Assembly (NCBI RefSeq): GCF_036417845.1
Contig: NC_089979.1
Span: 118,391,415 to 118,455,414 of the forward strand
Origin: Apteryx mantelli
Lineage: Eukaryota > Chordata > Aves > Apterygiformes > Apterygidae
Direction of reading: 5' to 3'
Length of the DNA: 64,000 nt
Positions 50,836 through 62,900 of the stretch are shown one piece after another (the stretch's first letter is position 1; the number at the start of each line of letters is the position of its first letter). A model generated the notes under the pieces. That model was not told where the DNA came from and did not search any database. It saw nothing but the letters and a program-made list of their open reading frames with translations. A program made the translations under genes and the position numbers.

Positions 50836-52625
50836 AATCCAACACTGTGTCTGAATGAGTATCAAAAGAAATGTCTTTATAACACCATTTTTTGAGAGGT
50901 GAGTATATCTTCATGCATCCTGGCAGTATTTACCTCAACTTGGGTTTCTTTCAATGCCAATTGATAGCGAAGATCTGCACCATAACAGCAGCTAGTCACA
51001 AACTGCCTCTTCCTTTATGTGTTACGTATCGTATTAAAGACCTATAGCAACCACAAACCAAAGAGCTTATCATCAGTTGAAACTAAGGAAACAGAAACCT
51101 GCATCAGGTTCATCCTCTGAAGATCAGTATGTCATTTTACTTATTGAACAAGAATAAGAATGTCAAAGGAATAGACTTGCAATTTGCACCATGCACTTGC
51201 AAAGTGCCCCCTGCCTCACCTGATTCCACCAACTTTATCTGCAGACTCTGCTCTGCAGCCCCAATTTGTTAAGGGAGGGGAAGCATGACTCCTTCTTTTG
51301 TAGCCCAAGGATTTTTGGTCAAGATGTCTGTGACTGATGGCCCAACAGTGCCAATAGGCAGTGATGAGAAAGGATATCAGTTTTACTTTGACATTTTTCC
51401 TTGGAAGAACACCCCCTCTGCCCTGACACACACATACATGTGTGAATATTCAAGGAAAATGATTGCATCACTCTTCCTTCTCAAAACAAATACCATGTTG
51501 GATGCTCTTGGAGACTAACAATGAAGTGAAGGTGTGAATAGCAGTCATATGCTGTTGATTTCCAGACTTTGCTGACTAGTTTACCTGCTTGGCCCCAGTC
51601 CTGACGCAACACTTTTTCTGTTCTACAGCTTGTTGGAATTTGCTAAATGAGACGGATGTGCTTTTTAGCTAGTAGTTCAACCGGTAAATGCCAAAGTAAT
51701 GCTGGTGTGAGTAGCTGTGACAGACTTCTCACGTAGTACAAAATACATGGAAAAGAACAATATTACAAAGCAAAGGGCAGTGTTTGCTGTGTTATCTCCT
51801 TAAGTATTGTTGTTCCTGAAGACGTCCCTAGGAAACCTCCCTGCCAGGCAGGATGCAGCCCTGGCTGATAGTGTGCACTTCAGCCAGCATGATTCGTTAC
51901 CACTGAGGTGCCCACAGCCCCGAAGAGCAGCACATGCAGGGAGACCAATCCTGGGCTGTGACATGGCTGAACTCTCGACAGGGGCAAAGGCCCACACCAG
52001 CTGCTGACTCCTTCCCCATCATGTCCCACCACGTGGCACAAGAACTGTCCAGGGTGCAGATGTCCCCCGCACACGCAGAGCAACTCGGCCGCCCAGACTG
52101 GATGTCACACTCTCTGCCCCCCACACTCCTCCTGTCTGCTGGTCTGAGTATGGCCACTGCTGAGCTGAACAACCCTGTACAGGGCATCCTGCTTTGCAGT
52201 GAGGTACCGCTATCCCTACCCTGACTAGTCAGTTGTCCTGTGAGGCCATTTCATGTTGCGGGGGAGGGAAACCTTTTGGCACAGGCCCTAATTTCCTACC
52301 TCAAAAACCTTCAAAGGCCTTCCTAGCTTTGTTAGCATTGATGACATTTGTCGCCGCCAGCAAAAGTGGCAGTGCAATGGCCTCCTAAAATCCTGATGAG
52401 GGAGTTCATGCGCAGAGTTGAGAATATCGTTGGAAAACTGAGCTTATATAATGCTGCCTCTTGTGCCCACTCTTTTGGCTCACTGAGGTACTGTTACAGT
52501 GTCAGGAGGAAGGGAAATAAAGATTAGGAAGATGGAGATGCAAATAAATGGTTTATTCTGAAAAGTGCTTCAGACAAAAAGTTGATCTCATGATGTGAAT
52601 GCACATGCAGCATGTGATGATGAAC

Positions 52626-52657
<32 letters not shown>

Positions 52658-55600
52658 AGGAGAGGGCCCAGCCACAGTTTAGTAGAGACAACTGGGAAAT
52701 CATAAAAGTGTTCTCAGTTGTGTTTAGCTCAGCATCAGCTTTTACCACAATACCCAGCAAGGCAAAGACATGTTCGTGTCACCAAGTGTTTGCAAACCAG
52801 CTATCAGAACGCAGCACCTCTCGTACGCAAGAGCAGTGAGTGAGGAAATGGGTCTTGTTCCCAAACGCTAAGTTGTTCCGACAGGGTGAGAGCAGAGTAC
52901 AGACTTCCCTAGCAGGGAGGATAATCCTGGCCAAGCCAAGCAAGTGCAGGAATGGTTACAGGGCTCAGCATGAGCGCCAAGACCTCCAGGGTTAACCTGA
53001 GCATTAATCAAAATGACGTGGAGCAACTCTTCAGGGCAGAGGCAGTCCTGCTTCCAGTACTAGGTAGGATGTGGACAAACCCAGATCTGTTGAGCAGCCC
53101 TCTTCCGGTAACGATGTCAAGGCCAGTTGCCAATCTTGATCAGCTGTTTTCTTGCCCCTTAACAGCTGGTGAATGTTTTCTTCCCACTTTCCATCCGTAG
53201 ACACCAGCGCCAGGGCAATGGCTGTGGTGGGTCGAGGAGATGAACAAGGCCTGGCAAACTGGGGACAGAGTCGGAGTTCCCCATTGCTTCCCCTCCATTA
53301 GCAGGTAGAGGGGAAGATGTGGGGGGCACACTCAACTTGGCTTGCAAATTTTGCTTTCTTTCCTTCCTTTCATACGAGCAGAAGAAGCAGGATGATTTGT
53401 ACTGTTTGTCTGTGTGAGATGGTCTGCTCCTCTTCTCTGCCCACTGTGCTCACAGCCAGCAGGAGTGGAGGGAGGGAAGATGGTCAGAGGGGATGTACTG
53501 GAGATGCCTGCGGTTGTGGTCAGCCGAGGGGCAGAACTGAGTCATGTTCAAGAAGCCCTTGGCACAGACTTGCCACGGAGCTGCTCAGTGACCCCTTCGC
53601 AGAAGGCCAGAGGGGGCCCAGCCCACAAAATGGAGGCTGAGAGAGGTGGGGGGTCTTTATGAAGGACTCTTGTCTCCTCGGAGGGCTCAATGTCTAAGAG
53701 TGAGCTGAGTGACCTAATGTCCGGGCCTCCCAGGTCCTGCCTCTGCCCCTGCTGGGGTGGGGGGGTCATTTGGCAGCTGGGACGGCTGGTGGCAGCCACC
53801 AGGTCTCGCTTTGCGGTTTTCTTTCCTCTTTGACAGTCATTTCCTTTTTCTGTCTCTGAGCTCTGTGCTGGTGGCTCTGCATATGGCAGCATCTCTTCGG
53901 CTGCTTCATCTTTCCCTGTGGTTTTCAGCAGGTAGGGTTGGGGCAACCTGTGACATTCACATCAGGACATCACCTCGCTCACGCTCTCTGGCTTGCTGAT
54001 ATCATTATGGAATATAATTGATGTTCCTGCCCACATCATGTGTTAGTGCATGTGTGTGAGTGTGCTGTTGTCCGCCAAGCACAGAGAAAGTGCCTAGAAG
54101 AGAGAGCCAGGCCACGGGAGCGCTGCTTGCATCGTCAGGTCCCTGGGGCTGGGCTTGCTGTGCCCTGGCTGGGTCTGGGCACAGCCGGCAGAGCTTTGCT
54201 GTCCTGGTGGGAGGCCAAAGGGGCGCTGGGTCCCAGAGAGTGTGGGACCACAGCCCCCTCCTCCATTCGGGCTTTTAAGGAAAGGGGGAGCTAAACAGCT
54301 GCTCCTCTCCAAACCCAGGCAATGGCAAGGAGATACTAAAAGCACTGAGATTCCCCCTGGTGTAGGAGATGCTGATTCATGTGCTTTGAAGTTCAGGTTC
54401 AGGAAATGAAGTTCAGTTTAACATTTCTGAGCCCTCAGCAGTGCAGTGTGACTCTGCTGGTCTGGGGCCACGCTGGTCTGGGGCCGTGCCCCTGCCTGGG
54501 CGTTGCGCAGGTTAGGCGCTGTGGGAGGTGTGACGGGCCCCCAGCCCAGATACTGTTGCTGCTGACGTGGAGGTGATTTTACGGGCACACTATCAATGGA
54601 AAATATCTAAATATCTTGGTGGGTGTCCCTCCTACACCGACATTTGCTCAAAGCAGTATTTGGCTCTGCAGAGAGATTTGCATCCCTCAGCAGAATCAGC
54701 AGCACCTCGTCTTCCATTCCCGTCTACCTCCTCGAACTCTGGTTATTGTAGCAATTCGTCTGCGTGTGTGACGTGACTGCAGTGCGCAGCACAGGTGGCA
54801 GAAGGGAGCATGGCCGCTGACAGAGCCATGAGATAGGTGATGGCCAGAGTGTCTGGACAACCCCAGCTGCAGACATCCCTGAGCAGGGACAGATCCAGAG
54901 GCAGACCATGCAAGTGTACCCTGCCTTTGCGTGAAGTCAGTCCAAGGCCTCGCATACGCCAGGAAAAGAAAAGGAAAGGATTTTATCACAACATTTTGAA
55001 TAACAACTTGCTGGGGCCTCCAGCTGTGAGAGCAGGAGCCCATCTCTCCTGCTGGGATGGGTCTAGGAGAGATGAATGTGATTGCCCAGCCGACAGCTCC
55101 CTGCTGACTTTCTCAGATCTTACTGGTCCTGACTGCACCGTCCCCACAAGCAGCACAGCCCCAGCAATGCGCTCTGAGTGAGGTGTGTAATTTAGGTAGA
55201 CACTGAAACCGGCAGATCTGAGCACCCCAAGTGATGTGTGCCCAGCACCTGTGCCACGGGGCGAGGGCATCCCCTGGGAGGCCTGGCTGAGCCTCCTGAC
55301 ACCTTGCCAAGAGAGGATGACATTGTACCCACCTTGAGCAAAGGGAGGCTACCGAATGGCTTCCAAACCCACGCATGGTGGCAAAGCCCACGCTGAGTGA
55401 GCCCAGGGAAGAGTCTCATGCTGTCCGTCCTCCCCAGGCTGTGCCCAAACTGCCCCAATGCAGCATTGCACAGAGGAGGTGCAGCCCAGCCAAGCTTTGC
55501 ACTGAGCCCAGCACCCCCTGCCTGGAGCAGTGCCTGCGTTCAGGGAAATATGCCAAATCTGGGCTGATAGCGGTGTGCTGATCCACTCACGCCAAATGTA

Positions 55601-56016
55601 AGCACGCGGCTAGACCTCAAGGCCACTGGTAGTACAACATCCCTAAAGCAGTCAGCTCGTTACATGCCCTTATCCCTGGGGTTTTATTTCTAATCTGGGG
55701 ATAAGTGTTCCTCTTCAGGTTTAGTGTCTGTTTGGGCCACATTGTTTGCTCGCAGAAAGCTGTATGCTGTGCAAAAAGAGTGTTTGAATGACCTGGGCAT
55801 CAGCTGAAGCTGTCCCTGCTGTGCCCAGAGAGCCATACAAAAGTCTCTGGGAAAGACGCTGGAGCTGTCAAGGTGGCAAGGAGTCTCCCTCACTCACAGC
55901 CTCTTCTCTCCATGCCGGAAGGCCCTGCGGTGCTTTGTGAAGTTGTGCAACCCAAAATGCTCTTCCCAGTCTCCTGTTTCAGCTAGCAGAAGCTGATGCC
56001 AAATGGAAACACTTGG
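50836..56016. other. Upstream part of right arm, no coding gene seen
   Basis: Mirror of 29,530-34,710. It would supply the right receptor with the same 5' regulatory DNA as the left. The TTTC microsatellite appears here as GAAA at 52,626-52,658. Confidence 0.4.
52626..52658 (-). repeat. (GAAA)n microsatellite in right arm
   Basis: Mirror of the TTTC tract at 32,888-32,920, with the same repeat count. Confidence 0.9.
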
Positions 56017-59000
56017 TGGCATTATTGCAGGCACTGCTTTGCTTGAGGAAATGACACAAATGTCTGTTTCAGCTACCCCCAGAGACAGTGCAATTACCTT
56101 TTAGCCACAGCTGGGGGCTCTGGAGGAAAAGAGTATAGATGGCTGCATACAGACTTCAGCTCCATACAAGAACATTGCAATTTTAGGTTTGTCAGCTTTA
56201 TCAGAGTCGTGAAGTTCACTCCTCTAAAAAGTCATTTAAATATGTTGTTACTGTTTCTTCAAAGGAAAAGCCAAATAAACTGTTATGGATAAAGTGAAAA
56301 CTAGTTCTGAGAATAAAACATCCCAGTAAGTTCTCTGATACTCCCAACCTAGCCCAGCAGAAACATGCCAAATGCCATTACAGGAAACCAACCCAAGAAG
56401 CTTTTGGAAAACCACTTGTACTTCTAAGTCATCTTCCTTATATAAACATTGATTAATTATGCATGATACATGTGATCCTGTAAGAAATTCAGCATATCAT
56501 AGACTATTAATTGAACATAGCTATCTTTCACTAATACTGCAATATGCTTGCTATCATAACCTTAACCTTGAAAATATATATTACAATTTATATATTATTT
56601 TATATATTATTTCTGTATTACATTCAGAATTTATGACATACCTTAAAATCAAAATTGCTTATCTCATAAAATGTTAGCTGTAAGTGTCAAACTATTTGTT
56701 TATTTAGTGTGATGGATGTTATGTGAGTGTCTGTCCACAGATAAGTGTTTCATTTTAATCTGGTACTCACTTAGAAAGACTGCAGCTGGGCAACAAGGAA
56801 AAGGCTCTTTAGCTCCCTTGTGCTAACAGCTGCAGGCTGAATTTGATGGGACCTCCAGAAGAAGGGAAGATTTCCCTGAGAGCTGCTGAGCTTTCCCTGG
56901 GGATGAGAGAGGATTCAGGAGAGGAAGAGGGATGTGGGAGACAGGGCGCTGGAAGCTGGCAGCACAGCTGAGATGCCCCCCCCAAACCTGCTGAGTGCCA
57001 GAGAGAGCGAGCCTTTCCCTTAGCATCCTGAGGTGCCTATGTGTAAGCTTAGGAAGCCATGGAAATTTACTGCAATGAGGGAAAAGAGTGGTCGGGGAAA
57101 AGTGCCTACACACCCCTATTAATTATGTTGTCTAATAAATTTCTTTACCATGTAACTTTTGTCTAGTACAAGTGTTCCTGCCCCTTTTTTCTCCTGACCA
57201 AATTTCCAGTCTTTAATTTTGCACCACATCATTTGCAAGGCCACGGAATGCTACAGAAACATCACTCATCTGTGCAAAAAATAAACACTTCTACCTCTTT
57301 TCTACTTTTTTTCCAAGGCCATCCGCCAATTCTTCTGATGTTAGAAGGGTTGCACCTTGTGGCTGAGCCATTTGCAGTGGAACATTGTTATGCACTGGGT
57401 AGGTGCCAGTGCTTTGCGTGTATTGGTAAGAAATAATGCCCATTCAAATCTATAAGTATAATACAATGTTTAATCAGAATATTTAAAGATAGGAGAAGAA
57501 TAAATGATTAGCAGTTAAATCTTACATCCTTTCTGATGCTGGGAACCTCGACATGATACAACATCATATGGACCTCTCAATCAGGACACAGCACACTGTG
57601 CAGATCCTGTCTGTGGTGAGATTCGTCAGCATTTTGGTCTTTATAGCTCTTACAGTATTTTCTTAGAAGAAAATAATTCTATTCATTAATTCTACAGTCA
57701 AGCAAAAGGATGTTCACATGAGAAATTGCCGTTTCACTTTTAGATAAAGATGAGGACATACAGGCTGCTGGTGCCAAGTGGGAACTGCCTACAGGCTCCT
57801 CTGTTACAATTAGCCAGCCAAGTTAATCCTGCAGCCAAGGAGCATGGCACAGGCCTGTACCTACTTAAGTAAGTGGATCACTAATTCCTAAGTGTACAAT
57901 AGTCTTCTGCACAATAGAGGCTCTGCAGATGGCAGTATATCGAACAGCATCCAGCCAGAGAGCCTGGCTCCAGCTTTGTTTTGCCCTAAGATGTGCTTTC
58001 CTAGGGAAAGCACCAGGAGAGAAGTGGGTGGGCTGATCCTCTTTTCCACGAGTTTGCAGGCAGGGTCAATCCAGGAAACATAAGAAGACAGTCACTCCCC
58101 TGAGGAGGGAACTGCATAATGAGAGAGAGAAGCTCACCAAAGAGAAGTCGACTGCAAAGGGCAGAAGGAAGCCCTCATGAAAAGCTTTGGTAACAGCTAT
58201 GTTACATTTTCTCAGACAAGAACAGTCTCTCTTTCTTCAGGATTGCTATGTGGCAAAGTGAACAAACAAGTAGAAGTGGTTTGTGCACATGATTATTTCT
58301 GTGCCCAAGTTTTTCTTTCTAGGAATAACTCAACTTAGCTGAAGTGTGACATGTCTCTAAGCGCCTCCCCCTACACGGGAGGGCAGGCCAGGGCTCAGCA
58401 AGCTGGCAAGAGATTTCTCAGAAAAGCCGATCATTTAAGCAGCTGCGTAGTCCTCCTGTCTTCCTCCTGCTTCACAGATAAGAAAGGGACAGACCTGAAG
58501 AGGCAGCAGAGAAACCCAGTCTTGAGAGCTGAAGCATGTTTAAAATAAATCACCTCATTTCAGTGTCTAACTTCTTAAATTAAAATTTCTTAAAAACAGG
58601 CTTCCTCTGCTCCAGGCTCAAGATGTAGAAGACAAAGTAGAAACATAAATGGTAAGAAAATGATGGAGAGAAACTTGTGCTTTTGAATGCCACTATCTCC
58701 AGAACAAGACCTCTAGGGGGAGGGATGGGAAGGAAGAAATTAAAACAATACATTGTAAAATTTCCCTTCTGTATTGCCTTTGTTTTAGAGAATTCACTAC
58801 ATCTGTGCATTGCAGCAATTTAGTTGCTGGATATCAAACTAGCTGGGAAATGATGTAATAAAGAAGAGATCTTTTGGGGGCAGTGACTTAAATGTTTCCT
58901 ATAATTTTCATTTAATAAACTCGCAGTCTTTAAATAATAACCGAAGAAAGCCAGCTTTCAAAGTGAGCCTTGAAGAAAGTATGCCAATGGTGGTACAAAA

Positions 59001-59200
59001 AAATTCAGTGGCAATAGGTAACATATGTATCTGTTGAAAAAGAAACATTCAGTAATAGTTCAGATCACTTAAATTCCACTCTTGGTAGGCTCTAGTATTT
59101 TGAGCCCTTAAAGACAGGCTGGTGTGTTTCTGCAGGGGAAGGTTTCAGTAGATTGGAAATTACACGCAGAAGACCACAGCGGCTGGTGTGGATAGGGGTG
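56017..59200. other. Unique flank between right arm and SLC25A38, no gene seen
   Basis: AT-rich, with a palindromic ATATATTATT-rich patch near 56,570-56,620. No recognised coding exon or transposon was seen. It separates the divergently placed right receptor (minus) and SLC25A38 (plus). Confidence 0.4.
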
Positions 59201-59205
59201 GCAGC

Positions 59206-59241
59206 ATGGAAAGTTTGCAGGAGGAGACCGCTCTGCAGCGG
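59206..59241 (+). CDS. Possible alternative first exon of SLC25A38
   Basis: An ATG at 59,206 opens 12 codons (MESLQEETALQR) ending exactly at GCGG|GTGAGT, a consensus donor, in phase 0. SLC25A38 exon 2 also begins in phase 0, so a join would be in frame. It lies at the upstream edge of the CpG island. It may be an alternative N-terminus or chance. Confidence 0.25.
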
Positions 59242-59900
59242 GTGAGTTCTCTGCGTGCGGCAGAGCGGGCACCAGCACGGGAAGGACGCCCGGGCACGTC
59301 GCCCTTTAGGTCCGGCGACGCTCTCGCAAGTTACCGGAGCAGACCCACGCCGAGCCGCCGGCCGGGGGCTGCCGCTCGGCTCCCGGCCGCTGGGAGCGTC
59401 GTCCCCCGGGAGCAGAGGGAAGGGGCCGGTTCGGGGCGCGCTGCGCTGAGGAAACAAGGGTGCCCTCGGGTGCGCGCTCGCGCCCGCCGCCAGGCCGGCT
59501 GGGCGACGCGGGGCAGCGGGCCGCAAAGGGGGGCAGCGCGGGCCCGGCCGGCCTCCAGCGGGGGCGGCGGAGAGCTCCAAGGGAGGCGAGACCCCGGGGC
59601 CGCCCGCCGCAGACCGGCGCTGACCGGCCGCCGCGCGCAGCCGCGCCCTCCCCCACGGCAAGCGACGGGTTAAAGCAAGCGCGCAGACGCCCCTACGCGG
59701 CCGTGCTCTGCCCCCCGATTGGCTCGCGGCGGGCTGCTCGGATTGGCCAGCGGCGGCGGAGCGCTGCGAGCGTCACTCTGCCCCGCTTCGCTCACTGGTG
59801 GCGGCGCGGCTCCGGGATGCCGGGGCGAGCGGCGGAGGTAATGAGGCGCGCTCGTTCCCTTCCGTTGCGTGCCGCGCCGCGCCCCGCATGCTGAGTTAAG
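59220..59900 (+). promoter_or_regulatory. SLC25A38: CpG-island promoter of SLC25A38
   Basis: A dense CpG block with no TATA box and two inverted CCAAT boxes (ATTGG at 59,718-59,722 and 59,742-59,746), 70-100 bases before the likely start codon. This is the layout of a housekeeping promoter. Long frames on both strands across it are a product of the GC content. Confidence 0.8.
59817..59837 (+). CDS. SLC25A38: SLC25A38 exon 1, coding part
   Basis: Seven codons (MPGRAAE) ending GAG|GTAATG, phase 0. The start was chosen because it sits in the CpG island after two CCAAT boxes and splices in frame to exon 2. An ATG at the first codon of exon 2 could also serve. Confidence 0.7.
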
Positions 59901-62900
59901 CAGGGTCTGCCTGGGGCAGCAAGTGGATGGGCGACCCCGTGGGGCTGCGTCCCCCCCTTACCATCGTCCTCCATGTCGTGGGGCCGAGCCGGTGCAGTAA
60001 GTGGGTAGGAAGCCCTGGTGTACCCATAAGCCCCCAGTGCTTAGCTTGCCCTGCCGGGGGGCGGGGGTGGCTGCGGTGTCAGGCCGGGTGCTTGGTGGCG
60101 CTGATGCGTGTGTTGAGCCAGGTACTGCATTGCTTCAGTGTAAATGTGTCTTCTTTTCCAAATCTTGTGCCTGTTTTCAGAAGGCCACTTCTTTCTTTCT
60201 CCTAGACCAGGTTATATCTTTTTTTTTTTTTGCCTCGTAACAGAGTCAGCGGGGATGTATCAGGCTAACGTGCTGTCGGAGGTGCGCACCAGCGTGCGTG
60301 TAGTTGGGAACCTGAAGGTGGTCTAGGCTGCCGAGGGGCTCACGCGTGAAGGGTGCTTCATGGCCTAGCAGCCGCGTGGTTATCAAGCGCGTGTTGTGTG
60401 TGGGACACGAGCTGTGCCGGCCCATTGCTCTGCCCCCCCCTCTGCGGGGAGCCTGGGGTGCCCCGGCCAGGAGGGCCCAGATTTGGCCACCACCAGGATG
60501 CTGTGGGATTAAGGACATCTTGGGAGTGTGCCCATGTCCTCTCGCCTATGGTTGCTCCCAACAGCGATGTGTTTTAGGGAACATGGCTGAAGAATCATAA
60601 TGTATTTTGTTAGTAATGAGAAGTTTAAAAGTAAGCATTAGAGAATAGGAAGATGTAATTTACTTTAAAAGATTTATTATTACAAGAACACCAGCCATCA
60701 GGCTTTTGAATGTACCCCTCTAGAAACCATCACGCTACCAAAATGTTCTCTGCTGTGGTTCTGTCTGAGGGGCATAAAACATTATTATTCATTAGAATCA
60801 AATCAAATGATTGTATTGGAAATAAATCTCTGCCCTGCTTTGAGGTTTATGCCTTCCAGCTTGTCATCCAAAGAATACTGGGAGATGACGGAGTATGTGG
60901 ATAAGAAAAAAGGAGCTTAGCTGACCTGGCAGCAGCTTGCTTTGAGTATGCTTGAGCTATGTTTGGGTGGAACACATCTTTCTGTCTGAAAAGTCAGGTT
61001 TTAAGGGAGACTCTCACTTGTTTCCATGGTAGTTAGGAGGCCTTGGTCTGTGGATCAGGCAAGGGTAAACTCGGAGACCTGCAAGCAGAATGCTGAACAG
61101 AAGCAGATTGAATCAGGGCTAAAGCACAGGTAGTTGGTGGGATGGTAGGAAGCTGATGCAGATTCCCTCTAATATGCATAAGAATGGTATTGACAGAAGA
61201 ACAAATGGTTACCAAAGGGTTGCTAATGCATTTAAGTTTGACATTCAGAAGACTCTTTTCACCCATTAAAATACAAGGAGATTCTGGAACAACCTCCCAG
61301 GAAACGCAGAGGGAACAAAAACGTCAAATAAAACTTGATCAGTCTCTGAAAAGATCTGTGACATGGTTTCCTATATGAACAGCTGTACTCAGTGTTTGGG
61401 TCTGTCTCTTGTTCTTTTCCTGTGATATGTTTCCTCTTATGCCACTCTTAATCAAATAGCCACTTTAATATTAAAGCTTTATTCTTCCTCTTCCAGATGC
61501 ATCCAGTCCTAAAGGCCTTTGTGTGTGGTTCCATCAGTGGGACTTGCTCCACCCTCCTGTTCCAGCCCCTCGACCTGCTGAAAACCCGCCTGCAGACTCT
61601 GCAGCCTTCTGTGAATGGGTGAGGGTGGGTGAGTGCATGGGTGCGTGCTCCATCATGGGCTTCTTCCTGGTTTCCTGGCCAGGGCTTAGAGTTCAGAGGC
61701 GTGATTCAGATGTTGAGAGTCTTTCTGAAACAGAGATGTGTTTTTATAGCATGGAGAAGATTCAGTATTTTGCCCCAAAGGAGTGAAGATAGTAGTTCTT
61801 GTGAACTCTACCAAGATGTAGGCACAGCACCTGTTGGTACTCATCTGAGAGCTCCATGTTTGCTGGAGTGGGTGCCAGGCAGTTTAACTGGGTGTCCTCT
61901 ATGGTCTAAAAAATCCTGTGCAACTGCCATGTAACCTTTTCACATGCATGCAACTGCTTCCGTGTGCCACGTGCAGTCAACCATGACAACATCAGGTGTT
62001 GTTAATAAAGGAAGCAATCAAAAATGCTACTGAGAGTTGGCTTTACCTTGTGTCACAAGTGATGGATAAGCAGGAGGTGGCAGTGAAGCACTGGGCAGGA
62101 TGACCAAGGAAATCAGGCTGAGAAGAGACAGAGCACCTCCGAGGTGCTGTAGCTAATGCACAGATATACCAGTGGAAGGTGGGGTAGCTGTAAAGTGTGC
62201 CTGACAGAGAGCAGAAATAGGTCACCTCTGTAGTCTTTGTTTCTTGTGTTCCTTTCAGGTCCAGTCGTGTTGGGATGGTAACACTGATCTTTAGGGTTGT
62301 TCGTACAGAGAGTCTCCTGGGGCTCTGGAAAGGTGTCTCTCCAGTAAGTGGCTGTTTTAACCCTGCCTTCTAAAAATAAATCCATAAATATATCTACTAT
62401 TTATTACTAACTCTGGGCTGGATTTAAATGGGCAGCTCTTGTCTCTTGCAAAATTATGAATGAAACCATGTGATTAAGATGGTTCCATCCCATTTTAAGG
62501 AGTTAATATCATGAGTTCCACTGATTTGGTCATAGTGGTCACTGTGGATTTGCAGTGCTGAGCAGCTGAGCATTTGAATACCTTTGCAAATCTGGAGTGG
62601 CATCTGCACCAGCCTCATTTTCATCTGGAATATGCTTGTTGCTAGAAAACTGGAAGTGAGGAATGCATTAAATCCTGGCATCATTTCAACCGACTGGCTA
62701 ACTCTGTGGTGTATTTCTTTTATCTTGTTTTCTTTCCTTAGTATATTAGTGCTCTTTTTTTCTTGTACAAAGCTTCCTGTCAAGTGTAATAATCTCTGTA
62801 AAGTTCTGTAGTACATTTTCTCTCACGTATGCTTTTTCTTTCTTCATCTGATTCTGTTTCTTCTGAAGTCTTTTGCAAGATGCATTCCTGGAGTTGGGAT

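Larger units (their letters stand above)
47104..56016 (-). repeat. Right arm of the giant inverted duplication
   Basis: Reverse complement of 29,530-38,442 over 8,913 bases with one base difference found (47,752). Orientation of the contained receptor is opposite to the ancestral order, so this arm is the added or converted copy. Beyond 56,016 the sequence shows no similarity to the left flank, giving a clean outer junction. Confidence 0.97.

Noticed and set aside
29530-56016. Explanation of the inverted arms as a simple fold-back sequencing artefact
   Set aside because: Fold-back artefacts give little or no spacer. Here an 8.7-kb unique spacer lies between, and its two ends are diverged paralogous 3' flanks, which argues for a real paralog pair. 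An assembly copy of one arm onto the other remains possible and is listed as a check.
59092-59661. 189-codon minus-strand frame in the SLC25A38 CpG island
   Set aside because: Composition is that of translated CpG island, antisense to a known promoter, with no domain.
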